This document shows positions 1-8,906 of a DNA stretch of 49,428 bases, piece after piece. The position numbers were made by a program, and so were the translations under genes. Numbering within the stretch: the stretch's first letter is position 1; the number at the start of each line of letters is the position of its first letter. Location of the stretch: NCBI GenBank assembly GCA_028821575.1, contig JAPPFW010000077.1, positions 1-49,428 on the forward strand, given 5' to 3'. A model generated the notes under the pieces. It was not told the DNA's origin and ran no database searches. It saw nothing but the letters and a program-made list of their open reading frames with translations. This DNA is from a bacterium. Its GTDB lineage: Bacteria; Actinomycetota; Acidimicrobiia; Spongiisociales; Spongiisociaceae.

Positions 1-132
1 CAGACAACCGACCAGACAACAGACATGGTCACTTCAACACCGCGATGACGACCCCCGGTGCGTCTCCGGCCGGCGTCCCGCAACTCTCGTATACTTGCGC
101 GAGTACCCAGCGCCGCCCGGCACGGAGGCGTC

Positions 133-810
133 ATGAACGAAGCACGGTCGACCTTCTCCGAAGTCATTCCACCCAAGGCCGCGGCTGCATGGACTGCCGA
201 CGCAGGACAGATCATCCGTCTAACCGACCTGGAAGGTGGGCAGGTAGGGGACCTGGTCCTGTTCGCCAGGGATGATCCACGAGATCGGGTTTCGATCTCG
301 TGGACCCGTACCAGGAACATCCGCACAGCGTCCACCTACGAGCCTCCCCTCGGTCTCGCCCCCGGCAACGCCATATGGTCCACCGGCTACCGCGTCCTTG
401 CCACCGTCGTCGAGGACACGTCACCGGTGAAGGGAGTACATGACCTCTACGGGAGGATGTGCAATCGGGGCATGTACGAGATGTACGGTGTAACCCCCCA
501 GGACGGCTGCTACGAACTTCTTCAGGGCGTCCTGACGCCACATGGGGTGGCTCCATCCGAGATTCCGGACGCGATCGGCGTGTTCATGAACACGCAACCC
601 GATCCGGAAACCAGGGTCATGCGCATACACCAGCCCGTCACGCGGCCAAACGACAGCATATCCATCCGGGTCGAGATGGACCTGCTTGCAGCCATGAGCA
701 CCTGCCCCATGGATGTTCTCGCGCCGACCAACAGCTACCACATCACGCCCATGAAGGTCGAAGTCTTCACAGGTAGCAGCGGACGTCAGAGAAGAACTCG
801 ACCTAGCTGA
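133..810 (+). CDS. DUF1989 (urea carboxylase-associated) family protein
   Basis: The 225-residue product matches the DUF1989 pattern: an early G-Q-x-x-R-L-x-D-L-E-G-G-Q-x-x-D-L block near residues 25-42, a conserved Cys in GRMCNRG, a second in DGCYELL, and the family's ending S-T-C-P-M-D. Members of this family are often found beside urea carboxylase or other urea/amide-degrading genes and are thought to bind metal; no reaction is established for this one. An in-frame extension upstream to position 58 exists, but ATG 133 has a GGAGG ribosome site four bases upstream and begins where family similarity starts. The gene converges on the TenA gene at 860-1507. Its placement next to amidohydrolase, hydantoinase and TenA genes fits nitrogen-compound metabolism, which is inference from context. 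Confidence 0.8.
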   Translation: MNEARSTFSEVIPPKAAAAWTADAGQIIRLTDLEGGQVGDLVLFARDDPRDRVSISWTRTRNIRTASTYEPPLGLAPGNAIWSTGYRVLATVVEDTSPVKGVHDLYGRMCNRGMYEMYGVTPQDGCYELLQGVLTPHGVAPSEIPDAIGVFMNTQPDPETRVMRIHQPVTRPNDSISIRVEMDLLAAMSTCPMDVLAPTNSYHITPMKVEVFTGSSGRQRRTRPS

Positions 811-818
811 TTCCCACG

Positions 819-835
819 GATGGAGATGCTCCGTC
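819..835. terminator. weak bidirectional hairpin between convergent genes
   Basis: A 7-bp stem with a 3-base loop (GATGGAG / CTCCGTC, one G-T pair) lies in the 49-bp gap between two convergent genes. There is no clear T-run, so the terminator role is inferred from position only. Confidence 0.3.
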
Positions 836-859
836 GGGCTCGCCAGGCTTGTACGAGTG

Positions 860-1507
860 TCAACCCAGCGGCCAGGACTCCTTGGTATAGGCCATATCCC
901 AGAACATGTACTCGTAGTTGACACCGATCCGGAAACTGTCCAACATCTGGCTGCGTCGCTCATCGGAGAGACCTTCCGCGTATCTGTCCACGAAGTCCCG
1001 GTAGTCACGACAGAGCCTGTGATGGTCCTCGCTCATGTAGAACTCCCACCAATCGGTCTGGAACTCTGTGAGTGGAGCCCCTTCGAGCTGGTATCCGATC
1101 GCGTCATAACTCAAAGGACAGGGGAGAAAGGATCCCAGGTACTCCACGGGATCACGGGCGAAGGCCAGATAGAAGAGATGCCGTGAGTACGCGTGCAGGG
1201 TGGGCGCGACGGGTGCGCCGAATGTTCCTCCCAGCTTCCGGAGCATATCCTCCTGGTGGTAGTACTCGTCGAGGATCAGCTTCGTGTTGCGAAGAAAGAA
1301 ATCCCTGATCTCGGCATTCTGTGCCTTCGCCGCAACGATCGAGCGGCATCGTAATACTGCATCGATATAGTGGACATTCTGCTCGAAGTAGAAGGCCAAC
1401 TTGTCATTGCCCAGCGTCCCCGCCCTGAGTTCGTCCAAGAAGGGATGCTCGTAGAGTTGCTCGAACAAATGTGTCGTCTCCCCGATCATGTGTTCAGTCC
1501 AACTCAC
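860..1507 (-). CDS. TenA-family protein (paralog 1) with Asn44 in place of Asp44
   Basis: The 215-residue, all-helical TenA/thiaminase-II fold protein has the family landmarks H21-P-F, G30-T-L, the LPC motif with Cys130, Tyr134, and Glu199 in NYEYMFWD. In Bacillus subtilis TenA the corresponding Cys135 and Glu205 hydrolyse the C-N bond of aminopyrimidines or thiamine, and Asp44 binds the aminopyrimidine. Here residue 44 is Asn (FEQNVHY) while Tyr47, Tyr107 (Tyr112 equivalent), Tyr157 and Phe202 remain. A catalytically competent enzyme with altered substrate choice is therefore likely, but this is inference. The start is GTG at 1507, overlapping the stop of the upstream amidohydrolase by 4 bp (GTGA), so the two are probably translationally coupled. 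It is the last gene of the minus-strand ABC transporter operon. Confidence 0.85.
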   Translation of the reverse strand: MSWTEHMIGETTHLFEQLYEHPFLDELRAGTLGNDKLAFYFEQNVHYIDAVLRCRSIVAAKAQNAEIRDFFLRNTKLILDEYYHQEDMLRKLGGTFGAPVAPTLHAYSRHLFYLAFARDPVEYLGSFLPCPLSYDAIGYQLEGAPLTEFQTDWWEFYMSEDHHRLCRDYRDFVDRYAEGLSDERRSQMLDSFRIGVNYEYMFWDMAYTKESWPLG

Positions 1508-2859
1508 GGTGTTCCTCTCGATCGCCTGCCCTCGACCAAGCGACTGACAGCATCTCGGGCTCGTTCGATTGCCTCCATCTCGTCCACCGTCTTCATGACC
1601 CGGTCTTCCATCACGATGCGTCCATCCACTATGACCGTACGAACCATTCCGCCATTCGTGGCGAACACCAGTCGTGGCAGGACATTGGCTCTGTATGCAG
1701 GCATCCGGGTGTCGAAGAAATCACTCTCGGTCTCGACCAGGATAATGTCCGCTTTATGACCGGGCTCGATCACTCCGGCCTCGACTCCTAGAGCCCGCGC
1801 CCCGTTAACCGTTGCCATTCGCAGCATCTGAGCGGCAGGCATCAACTTCGGATCGGCGTGAACGGCTCTCTGTAGATACGCTCCGGTCCGCATCACCTCG
1901 AATATGTCCATGGTGTTGTTGCCTTCGGTGGAGTCGTGGCCGAGTCCGACGTTGACACCGGCCTCGAGAAGCTTACGAGCCGGTGCGATTCCCTCACCAA
2001 GTTTCGAGTTCGCGGCCGGATTGTGGGACACGTGTGTCCCGGTCTCCGCAATCATGCCGATGTCTTCGTCCGTCAGCCATACACAGTGGGCCGCCACTGT
2101 CGACGGTCCGAGCAAGCCGTGGTCGTAAGCAACCCGGACCGGCCGCGCCCCGAACTCCTGTAGGCAGGTCTCGACCTCCTGCTGCGATTCGCTGAGGTGG
2201 ATGTGAAGACCGGTGTCCAGCTCGGTCGCCATGCTTGCGGCGTCCCGCAGAATGTCTGCAGTCGCCAATGGGATCCATTCGACCCCCACGGCAACCTGGA
2301 CCCGGTCATCGGGCTCCCCAGCACAGGCATGGAACGCAGCGCGGTTGTCCTCGAGCACATCCAACCCGTCTTCGGGTCGCGCCACCAGGCTGCTGAGAGT
2401 GGCGCGGATGCCAACCTCGCTAGCGGCCCGCGCCAGGGATTCGACATGCCTGAACATATCGTTGACCGAGGTTGTGCCTGCCCGTATGGCCCGCACGTAA
2501 CTGTGAAGGGCTCCCGCGTAGGCAGTCTCCGCATCGAGGTTCCGCATCATCGGATACCAGTGCTGGAAGAGGGCCTCCTCCACTTCGAGAGACTCCGAAT
2601 AGCCTCCGCGTTCGATGGCGGTGTGGAAGTGGAGGTCGACCAGACCGGGCATCACGATCAATCCTGAGGCGTCGATCGTCCGGGCTGCACCGACCTCCGG
2701 CGCCGATCCCTCGCCCGCGGACATGATCCGATCACCGCGGATGACAACATGACCGCCGTGGTACACGTCCGAGCGTTCGTTCAGGGTCACGATGGTCCCG
2801 TTCCGCACGATGAGCGTGCTGCCCGGCTCACCGGCGGTCCGAGCAGCCTCGATCGTCAT
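1504..2859 (-). CDS. ATZ/TRZ-type amidohydrolase (metal-dependent deaminase-like)
   Basis: This 451-residue protein belongs to the chlorohydrolase/cytosine-deaminase-like amidohydrolases. Visible metal ligands are H77-F-H79 in VDLHFHT, H221 in HIHLSES, H258 in AAHCVW and D309 in GLGHDST; the flanking beta-sandwich halves are at residues 14-70 and about 365-440. Such enzymes deaminate or dechlorinate nitrogen heterocycles (guanine, cytosine, triazines, SAH-type purines), so hydrolysis of an amino group on an imported ring compound is a reasonable guess. It begins with ATG 2859, three bases after the ABC ATPase stop, and overlaps the following TenA by 4 bp. The order ABC importer, amidohydrolase, TenA resembles the thiamine-salvage arrangement of ThiXYZ, YlmB and TenA, although YlmB itself is a peptidase-like deformylase and this is a different fold. 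Confidence 0.85.
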   Translation of the reverse strand: MTIEAARTAGEPGSTLIVRNGTIVTLNERSDVYHGGHVVIRGDRIMSAGEGSAPEVGAARTIDASGLIVMPGLVDLHFHTAIERGGYSESLEVEEALFQHWYPMMRNLDAETAYAGALHSYVRAIRAGTTSVNDMFRHVESLARAASEVGIRATLSSLVARPEDGLDVLEDNRAAFHACAGEPDDRVQVAVGVEWIPLATADILRDAASMATELDTGLHIHLSESQQEVETCLQEFGARPVRVAYDHGLLGPSTVAAHCVWLTDEDIGMIAETGTHVSHNPAANSKLGEGIAPARKLLEAGVNVGLGHDSTEGNNTMDIFEVMRTGAYLQRAVHADPKLMPAAQMLRMATVNGARALGVEAGVIEPGHKADIILVETESDFFDTRMPAYRANVLPRLVFATNGGMVRTVIVDGRIVMEDRVMKTVDEMEAIERARDAVSRLVEGRRSRGTP

Positions 2860-2862
2860 CCT

Positions 2863-3654
2863 TCATCCCTCCTGCAGATGCAACTCGGCCTTGAGGGTGC
2901 GCTCGAGGTGGAGGAACTCGTCCGTGATCTCGAGGCCCTTCTCACGTGGACGTTCCAGGTCTATGTGACAGACCGTCTGTATCCGCCCGGGGCGGGGAGT
3001 CATCACATAGACCCGATCCGACAGGTAGACGGCTTCGGCGACGTCATGAGTGATGAACAGAACGGTCGTGCGGATCTCGTCCCAGACCCCCATCAGCCAC
3101 TGTTGCAGACCGGTCCTCGTATAGCTGTCCAAGGCGCCAAACGGCTCATCGAGCAGCATCAACGATCGCTTCTGAACCATCGTACGCAGGAAGGCCACCC
3201 GTTGCCGCATGCCACCCGAGAGCTGGTCCGGATAGGCACGGGCGAAGTCCGCCAGCCCGAAGCGTTCCAAATACGGCTTGACCCGCTCTCGAGCCTCCTT
3301 CCGGGGAAGGCCGTCCATCTCGAGTCCTAGACTCGCGTTTCCGAGGACCGTCCGCCATGGGAACAGCAGGTCCTTCTGGAACATGTAGGCGATCTCGCCC
3401 AGCCGGCCAACACCGGGAGTGGCGTCGAGCCGGATCTCCCCCGAGTCGTACCCTTCGAGACCCGCCACGATATTGAAGAGGGTGCTCTTGCCGCAGCCGC
3501 TCGGACCGATGAGGGTGACGAACTCCCCAGGCCTGACCGACATGTCGACGCCGTCGAGAGCGGCAACCGGACCTGACTTGGGATGAAAGGTCTTGGTCAG
3601 GCCCTCGATGACCAGGCCTCCCTGCCCGGCGTCCGGCGTTCCCGCGGCGATCAC
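2863..3654 (-). CDS. ABC transporter ATPase, ThiZ/SsuB/TauB type
   Basis: The 263-residue nucleotide-binding subunit has a Walker A GPSGCGKST near residue 50, a signature LSGGMRQR, a Walker B LMLLDEP and a switch His in FITHDVAEAV. This set is typical of importers for thiamine precursors, sulfonates and taurine that use NMT1-like binding proteins. The open frame continues upstream to 4167, but that part is the shadow of the permease. The real start is GTG at 3654, which overlaps the permease stop by 4 bp (GTGA) and leaves a normal N-terminus running straight into the ABC core. It energises the permease at 3651-4520. Confidence 0.9.
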   Translation of the reverse strand: MIAAGTPDAGQGGLVIEGLTKTFHPKSGPVAALDGVDMSVRPGEFVTLIGPSGCGKSTLFNIVAGLEGYDSGEIRLDATPGVGRLGEIAYMFQKDLLFPWRTVLGNASLGLEMDGLPRKEARERVKPYLERFGLADFARAYPDQLSGGMRQRVAFLRTMVQKRSLMLLDEPFGALDSYTRTGLQQWLMGVWDEIRTTVLFITHDVAEAVYLSDRVYVMTPRPGRIQTVCHIDLERPREKGLEITDEFLHLERTLKAELHLQEG

Positions 3655-4520
3655 CCCGCATCTCCTTGGGTCCTCGGGCGGTACCATGGCATGACCAGTC
3701 TTTGCAGGACCACCACACCCCCGAACAGTAGGAGAGTCACTGCCGAAGTGACCGTCACGGGCCCGAAAACGAGGTCGGTCCGCAGGGCGTTCTTCATGGT
3801 GAGCATGTAGATCCCGAGGCCTTCCACCGCACCGACGAACTGGGCGATCACCGCCGCAATCACCGCGAAGGACATCGAGACCCTTATACCTGTGAACAGC
3901 TGGGTCAGTGCGCTCGGAAAACGAACCTTCAACAGAAGCCGGACACGACCGGAACCCATCGTGCGCAGCAGGTTCATTGCGTCCTCGTCCGTTGAAGCAA
4001 GACCCTGGGCGAGGCTGACAGCCACCGGGAAAAAGGTGTACATGGCGACGACGAACGCATGTGACGAGATCCCGAAGCCGAACCAGATCACCACCAAGGG
4101 CGCGATGGCAACGATCGGCAAGGTCTGGGAGACAACTATCACCGGATAGATACTCCGCCTCACCCATCCGAAGCTGTCAACGACGACGCCGATCAAGATT
4201 GCAAGAACCAGCGCGGATCCGAATCCGAGGAGCACCGTCTGCAGAGTTATCCAGGTGGCTCCCCACAGGTTGGCGCGATCGTCCCACATCGCATCGAGAA
4301 CATCGGTGGGGGTCGGCAGCACCGCGGGGGAGATGTCCTGCCAGCGAACGAACACTTCCCACGCGGCCAGGAGGATCAGGACGGTGACCAGAGGAGGCCA
4401 GGCCATCCGAGCAAGACCCGGTCCGGTGTCGAGTTGTTCGGACGGGTCGGTCGCACCACGAGACCGCTCCGGCGAGGCTTCCCGCTCACCTTCTCGATGA
4501 TCGGTAGCCGACTCCAGCAC
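3651..4520 (-). CDS. ABC transporter permease, ThiX/SsuC type
   Basis: The 289-residue inner-membrane protein has a hydrophilic N-terminal tail of about 40 residues, then about six membrane segments and the BPD_transp_1 domain, with the coupling-helix region ATDEDAMNLLRTMGSGRVRLLLKV. It is the membrane half of the importer whose binding protein lies 50 bp upstream and whose ATPase overlaps it by 4 bp. The start is GTG 4520 without a strong ribosome site; an ATG at 4406, just ahead of the first membrane helix, is a possible alternative. Substrate is not readable from the permease; the ThiY-like binding protein suggests a pyrimidine-like or other small nitrogen compound. Confidence 0.88.
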   Translation of the reverse strand: MLESATDHREGEREASPERSRGATDPSEQLDTGPGLARMAWPPLVTVLILLAAWEVFVRWQDISPAVLPTPTDVLDAMWDDRANLWGATWITLQTVLLGFGSALVLAILIGVVVDSFGWVRRSIYPVIVVSQTLPIVAIAPLVVIWFGFGISSHAFVVAMYTFFPVAVSLAQGLASTDEDAMNLLRTMGSGRVRLLLKVRFPSALTQLFTGIRVSMSFAVIAAVIAQFVGAVEGLGIYMLTMKNALRTDLVFGPVTVTSAVTLLLFGGVVVLQRLVMPWYRPRTQGDAG

Positions 4521-4570
4521 GCTTCAGCCCACGACGGCCGGCACCGGTCCCGCGACCTCGCGGTAGGGAG

Positions 4571-5800
4571 TCAGCAATTCGCAAGGAGTTCGTTGGTTGC
4601 GTACACAGCGAACTCGGGAGCCGTAACCACTTGGCCGTCTTCATCGAGGAGAACACCCGACCGCTCCAACAGGCCGCCGATGCCCGCGAAGTGCGACGGC
4701 TGGACACAACCCCACGTCCCGGCGTCGTTGAGATACTGCGGTGCCCGGTAATGCGCACTCTCCCTCACCAGATCTTCGCTCTGCTGGAGATCCGTCACCT
4801 CGCTGATAAGAATGTCGGCTGCTTGATCAGGATTCTCTGCGGCAAAGGTGTACGCGTCCCCCAACGCTCTGAGGGCTCTCTCAAGAACACCTGGCTGCTG
4901 CTCGATCATCTCGGACCGGGCGATGAACACAACATCCGGGTACACGATCTCCGGTATGAAGTCGACGTACGGGAACAGGCGCAGTTCAGTACCACGGAGC
5001 CGTGCTGCGATCTCGCTCCAGCCTTGGAACACCGCGCTGAAGTCAACCCGGTCCTCGATCAAGGCCTCGATGGCGCCACCCTGCAGCACGACCTCCTGGA
5101 AGTCGCCGGGGGTTGCCGCTCCGGCCGCCATGAGCATCTCGGTTACGAGCGGCCTCTCGTGAGGCGTGCCATAGCCCCCGTACGATTCCGCTGCGTCCAG
5201 GTCGGCGGCCGTCTCGTAGGGAGAATCAGCTGGAACAACCAGGGCCACGTTGTTCTCCTGAATGATGGCCGCGACGATCTTCAGGGACGAGCCGAGGGCC
5301 ACCTCGCGGAGCACGTCTGGCGGATACGCGATGCCCAGATCCGCATCCCCCGCAGCCACCAGGACGCCCGTGACGGTGAAGGCCCAGGGAACGATCTCGA
5401 CATCCAGGTTCTCGCGCTCGAACATGCCCATGGAGCGTGCGATGAAAACGCCTGCGTGGTTGGTATTGGGGATGAAGTCGAGAGCGATCCTGACCGTTGC
5501 CCGTTCCGGAGGCGCAGCGGTCGTATCCGGCGTTGCGGTCGTATCCGGTGCAGCAGTCGTATCCGGTGCAGCAGTCGTGGCTGGTGCAGCAGTCGTATCG
5601 GGCGCAGCAGTCGTGGCCGGCGCAGCAGTAGTGACCGGCGCAGCAGTAGTGACCGGCGCAGCAGTAGTGGCGGCGGAGGTAGCCCCTCCATCGGATGGTT
5701 CGGATTCACCGCAGGCGGCTACAACCAAACACAGTACGGACAAGCTGACCAGTAGTTTGCGGGCGACGCTCGTTCGCCCCTGCGGCGATCTGTACCTCAT
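4571..5800 (-). CDS. NMT1/ThiY-like ABC transporter substrate-binding lipoprotein
   Basis: The 409-residue secreted lipoprotein has a positively charged start, a hydrophobic core and a lipobox VVAAC with lipidated Cys30. A low-complexity linker of TTAAPx hexapeptides at about residues 45-98 is followed by an NMT1-type periplasmic-binding domain. The opening LDFIPNTNHAGVF closely resembles the LDWxPNTNHxG motif of Thi5/ThiY aminopyrimidine-binding proteins. ATG 5800 was chosen over an in-frame start at 5878 because GGTGGAG lies just upstream and the signal peptide then begins normally. It is the first gene of the operon running to 860. Substrate assignment to a pyrimidine-like compound is an inference from family and from the adjoining TenA. 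Confidence 0.88.
   Translation of the reverse strand: MRYRSPQGRTSVARKLLVSLSVLCLVVAACGESEPSDGGATSAATTAAPVTTAAPVTTAAPATTAAPDTTAAPATTAAPDTTAAPDTTATPDTTAAPPERATVRIALDFIPNTNHAGVFIARSMGMFERENLDVEIVPWAFTVTGVLVAAGDADLGIAYPPDVLREVALGSSLKIVAAIIQENNVALVVPADSPYETAADLDAAESYGGYGTPHERPLVTEMLMAAGAATPGDFQEVVLQGGAIEALIEDRVDFSAVFQGWSEIAARLRGTELRLFPYVDFIPEIVYPDVVFIARSEMIEQQPGVLERALRALGDAYTFAAENPDQAADILISEVTDLQQSEDLVRESAHYRAPQYLNDAGTWGCVQPSHFAGIGGLLERSGVLLDEDGQVVTAPEFAVYATNELLANC
5507..5668 (-). repeat. 18-bp tandem repeat encoding a TTAAPx linker
   Basis: Nine consecutive 18-bp units encode TTAAP followed by V, A, D or P (one unit TTATPD). They form the flexible linker between the lipid anchor and the binding domain of the lipoprotein at 4571-5800. 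Copy number of such a repeat may vary between strains by slippage. Confidence 0.85.
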
Positions 5801-6115
5801 CGTCTCCACCCTTCCTCTTGAACAGGCGGGTCCGAGCGGGCCCGCCGCTGAAGCCTTGTCGAACACCGTATCAGACACGGAGGGACCGGGCTACGAGATC
5901 CCGTTCCTAATGTTCGATGCACTCGACCGATCGGCCGAACTTCAATTGCGACCCCGAGAGAGCTTCGCTGAGACAGGGCGGTGCTTGGAATTCGGTCGAT
6001 ACGGGAAACGTCGTAGGTTTTCCCCGCATGGAGTACGGACCGGAGGATGTGTTGACCCGGTTGCTGGACCGAGCCAGCGGGGGTCTTCGATGATCCGGTG
6101 TCCCTCGGTAGCTGT
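5801..6115. other. 315-bp intergenic region upstream of the ThiY-like operon
   Basis: It holds the leader and presumably the promoter of the minus-strand operon starting at 5800, and the downstream end of the minus-strand amidohydrolase gene. A perfect 10-bp palindrome GCGGGCCCGC lies at 5836-5845 inside a GGCGGG/CCCGCC hairpin (5825-5846) within the leader, and an 8-bp palindrome CCGATCGG lies at 5927-5934. I see no convincing gene and no TPP-riboswitch signature. Confidence 0.5.
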
Positions 6116-7117
6116 TCACCACCCCAGGACCGCGGCCGCGTGGTCGCCCATGATGCCCTCCAACTTGCGCTGAGGGATCGGGTCGAGTCCGAGCGGTTCG
6201 GCATGGTCATTGATCGTGAGAAGTTTCTGCCGCAGCAACACCGGGTCGTAGAGGAATCCGGGGTAGTCCGAACCGAAGAACAGCTTCTCCAGGGGAACGA
6301 AGAACGGCTCCGCCTTGTGCAGAAATGAGAACAACTCCCTCGGACTGAGCGCCGCGATCAGGTAGGAGAGTTCGCCGTAGAAGTTGGGGTGCTTGGTGAG
6401 TAGGAAGAGCGCCTCGTCCTGCCACGGGATACCCATATGAGCGATGATCACGACCAGGTCCCTGAACTCCCTACCGACATCGTCAAGCAGCGCGGGACGA
6501 CCCAGACCGAGGGAGGCGTCTATCCGGGTGGAACCGGCCTGGTGGAACATCACCGGGACTCCCAGGTCCAGAGCGCACTGGTACACGGGGAATGCCAGTT
6601 CCCGGTCGTCGGGTGACCAGTGCTGGTACATCGGGTAGAGCTTCACACCCGACAGCCCCAGCTCGCGGACCGCCCTGGTGAGTTCCTCGACCGCCGCCTG
6701 CGGTCCCTGATAGGCGGGATTCACCGACGCGAAGCCGACAAGAGTCTCCGGATCCTGGCTCACCAGACCGGCTATGTAGTCGTTGCACTTCTCAGGATCG
6801 GGTGGACCTTCGACGCCGCTGATACCCGTCGGATCGACCGTTCCTATAAGCCGGCCACCGAGCCACTGGGGAGAGACCGAGAGAAGAACAATCTTGTCGA
6901 ACCCGGGGTGGTCCCGCTTGGACTCGGCCCCGCCGATGATCGGCCAGCCCTTGCGGGCGAAGCCACTTGCCTTCCATTCGCCCTCCGTGGGCATGCGATG
7001 CGTCGGTACGGACCCCGCACTGCGGTATATGCAGAGCGACCCCTCCCGGCCGTATTCCACGCTGAACCCGGGGTCGGCGGCCAGTGCAAGCACATGGGTA
7101 TGCATATCGATCTGCAT
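6116..7117 (-). CDS. amidohydrolase-2 family hydrolase/decarboxylase
   Basis: The 333-residue TIM-barrel metal enzyme of the COG2159 (amidohydrolase_2) type begins MQIDMHTH, giving the H-x-H metal pair at His6 and His8. Later ligands are seen in VMFHQAG, IIAHMG and FFGSDYP (Asp). The family includes ACMS decarboxylase, gamma-resorcylate decarboxylase and various C-C or C-N hydrolases, so the reaction cannot be fixed. ATG 7117 was chosen because a GGGAGGGG ribosome site lies seven bases upstream and the family begins at this Met; an open frame continuing to 7483 is upstream spill-over. It is a single gene, divergent from the amidohydrolase at 7308. Confidence 0.85.
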   Translation of the reverse strand: MQIDMHTHVLALAADPGFSVEYGREGSLCIYRSAGSVPTHRMPTEGEWKASGFARKGWPIIGGAESKRDHPGFDKIVLLSVSPQWLGGRLIGTVDPTGISGVEGPPDPEKCNDYIAGLVSQDPETLVGFASVNPAYQGPQAAVEELTRAVRELGLSGVKLYPMYQHWSPDDRELAFPVYQCALDLGVPVMFHQAGSTRIDASLGLGRPALLDDVGREFRDLVVIIAHMGIPWQDEALFLLTKHPNFYGELSYLIAALSPRELFSFLHKAEPFFVPLEKLFFGSDYPGFLYDPVLLRQKLLTINDHAEPLGLDPIPQRKLEGIMGDHAAAVLGW

Positions 7118-7307
7118 ATGGCGACCCCTCCCTTCCAACTGCAACGCCGGTACCCTACCCCGATCACCGTTCATCCGGCTGCACCCGGACACCGTTTCCA
7201 GGCCCGAAGTAAGCTCGATATGACGGACCGAACCGGCGGGTTCGGGAGCACCGTGCTGGGCTTCTTGGACGCCGGTCCGGAAAGGCACGACCGAAAGGAC
7301 GGGACAG

Positions 7308-8906
7308 ATGTCGCGATATCTCATCGTGGGCAACCCGGTGGTCACGCTTGCCGACGAAGCGTTCATCACCGATGGCGCACTGATCGTCGAAGGAAAGAAG
7401 ATCGTCGAGTCCGGACCGAGGGCCGAACTCGAGACCAACGGACCCTTCGACCGCATCCTCGGTTCCCAGGACCACTTCGTCATGCCCGGCTTCGTCGCCT
7501 CGCACTATCACTCCGAGTCGGCACTGGGTCCGGGACTCTGGGAGATGCTCTTCGAGCGGGCCAACATCTACGTCCATCCGGTCTTCAAGCCGATGGACGA
7601 GGAGATCATGTACAAGGCGATCCTCGTCACGCTCATGACCGCCGTCCGGGGAGGGATCACAACCACGGTCGACGCCTTCTACGGCCGGCCCGGGCCGAAG
7701 AACTTCGGCATGAACAACGCCCTGCAGGCCTACGAGGACCTGGGAATGCGTACCGCCCTAGGCATCACTCTGCGCGACGAGAACCTCTATGTCCACGAGT
7801 CCAACGAGGACTTCCTGGAACGGCTGCCCGAACAACTGGCCGAAGAGGTGCGCGACTCCCCGATGGGTTACGCCCTGCCCAGTGACGATGTCCTGGCCGC
7901 GTACCAAGACGCCGCCGGGACGTGGGACCGCCGGGACGACCGGCTCCGTGTCCTGCTCGCTCCGGACTGGACCCCGGCCGTCTCGGACGACCTGTACCGC
8001 CGGTGCCGGGCCATCGCGACCGAGTACGACACCGGGATCATGACCCATTGCCTCGAGACCCGGTCCGAGATGCAGTACAACATCCGGCGCTTCGGGGTCA
8101 CGGCCATGGAGCGGCTGGCTGACATCGGCGTTCTCGGACCCGACGTGTCGCTCTCCCACTTCGTTTGGGCCACCGACCGCGACATTGAGATCCTGGCCGA
8201 TAGCGGTGCTGTGGCGGCGAGCAATCCCGGCTCGAACCTCCGGCTGAGTACCGGGGTGTGCCGGGTACGCGACATCCTCGACGCGGGTGGAGGGCTGGCC
8301 TTCGGTACCGACGCCATCTCCTTCTCCGAGCGTGACGACATGCTCCAGGAAGTACGGCTGGGCGCCTACCTCCAGCGGCTACCCCTCGGACCGGAACCGG
8401 AACACGGCCGGCTCGACTCCGAGGCGCTCCTGCGATCCGCCACCACGTTTGGAGCCCGCGCCGCCCGCGCCGAGGACCGCATCGGCAGCCTGGCGGTGGG
8501 CAAGGACGCCGACTTGCTAATCCTCGACCGCAAGCGCGTGTTCGAGCGACCGGCGCGGTTCTACGTGAGCCCGGTGCTCGACGTGATCCTGGACCGCGCC
8601 GACGGTACGGACATCGAGACGGTGCTCATCGCCGGCGAGGTCGTCCTCGACAACGGCGTGATCACCACGCTGAACGAGCAGCAGATCCGGGACGAGTACA
8701 ACGAGGAGATAGCCCGTGGCCTGTTCGATCTGGAGGAGCCTTGGGCTCGGTGGGCCGAGCTGGCGTTCGAGGTCGAGCCGTACCTTTTCGATTTCTATCG
8801 CCCGTGGGCGGAAGAGCCGATGGTGCCGGGATACGAGTACAACACGACCACCGGCCCGGTCGGCTTCGGCGGCGGCCGGAGTGTCGGAGGAGGCGACATT
8901 CGATGA
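7308..8906 (+). CDS. ATZ/TRZ-type amidohydrolase, long form
   Basis: A 532-residue cytosine-deaminase/chlorohydrolase-like amidohydrolase. Metal ligands are H-Y-H in VASHYHS (near residue 67), His in MTHCLETRSE, His in LSHFVWAT and Asp in FGTDAIS. It is clearly paralogous to 28528-30081, sharing GFDRI/GPFDRV, ETRSEM, HFVWATD, NPGSNLRLSTG and a C-terminal VEPYxFDFYR block that most family members lack. ATG 7308 follows an AAAGGACGGGA ribosome site. Its stop overlaps the start of the TenA gene by 4 bp (ATGA), and hydantoinase A and B follow. Hydrolytic deamination of a nitrogen heterocycle is the best guess; the substrate is unknown. Confidence 0.87.
   Translation: MSRYLIVGNPVVTLADEAFITDGALIVEGKKIVESGPRAELETNGPFDRILGSQDHFVMPGFVASHYHSESALGPGLWEMLFERANIYVHPVFKPMDEEIMYKAILVTLMTAVRGGITTTVDAFYGRPGPKNFGMNNALQAYEDLGMRTALGITLRDENLYVHESNEDFLERLPEQLAEEVRDSPMGYALPSDDVLAAYQDAAGTWDRRDDRLRVLLAPDWTPAVSDDLYRRCRAIATEYDTGIMTHCLETRSEMQYNIRRFGVTAMERLADIGVLGPDVSLSHFVWATDRDIEILADSGAVAASNPGSNLRLSTGVCRVRDILDAGGGLAFGTDAISFSERDDMLQEVRLGAYLQRLPLGPEPEHGRLDSEALLRSATTFGARAARAEDRIGSLAVGKDADLLILDRKRVFERPARFYVSPVLDVILDRADGTDIETVLIAGEVVLDNGVITTLNEQQIRDEYNEEIARGLFDLEEPWARWAELAFEVEPYLFDFYRPWAEEPMVPGYEYNTTTGPVGFGGGRSVGGGDIR

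Noticed and set aside
3655..4167. N-terminal extension of the ABC ATPase frame
   Set aside because: It lies wholly inside the permease gene, is not ABC-like, and GTG 3654 with a 4-bp overlap gives a normal ATPase start.
5801..6115. TPP riboswitch before the ThiY-like operon
   Set aside because: The conserved CTGAGA and ACCTGA-type elements of the TPP aptamer are not seen on the minus strand; only simple palindromes are present.
5797..6210. 137-codon minus-strand frame between the lipoprotein and amidohydrolase genes
   Set aside because: It overlaps both neighbours in another frame, has no recognisable domain and no ribosome site.
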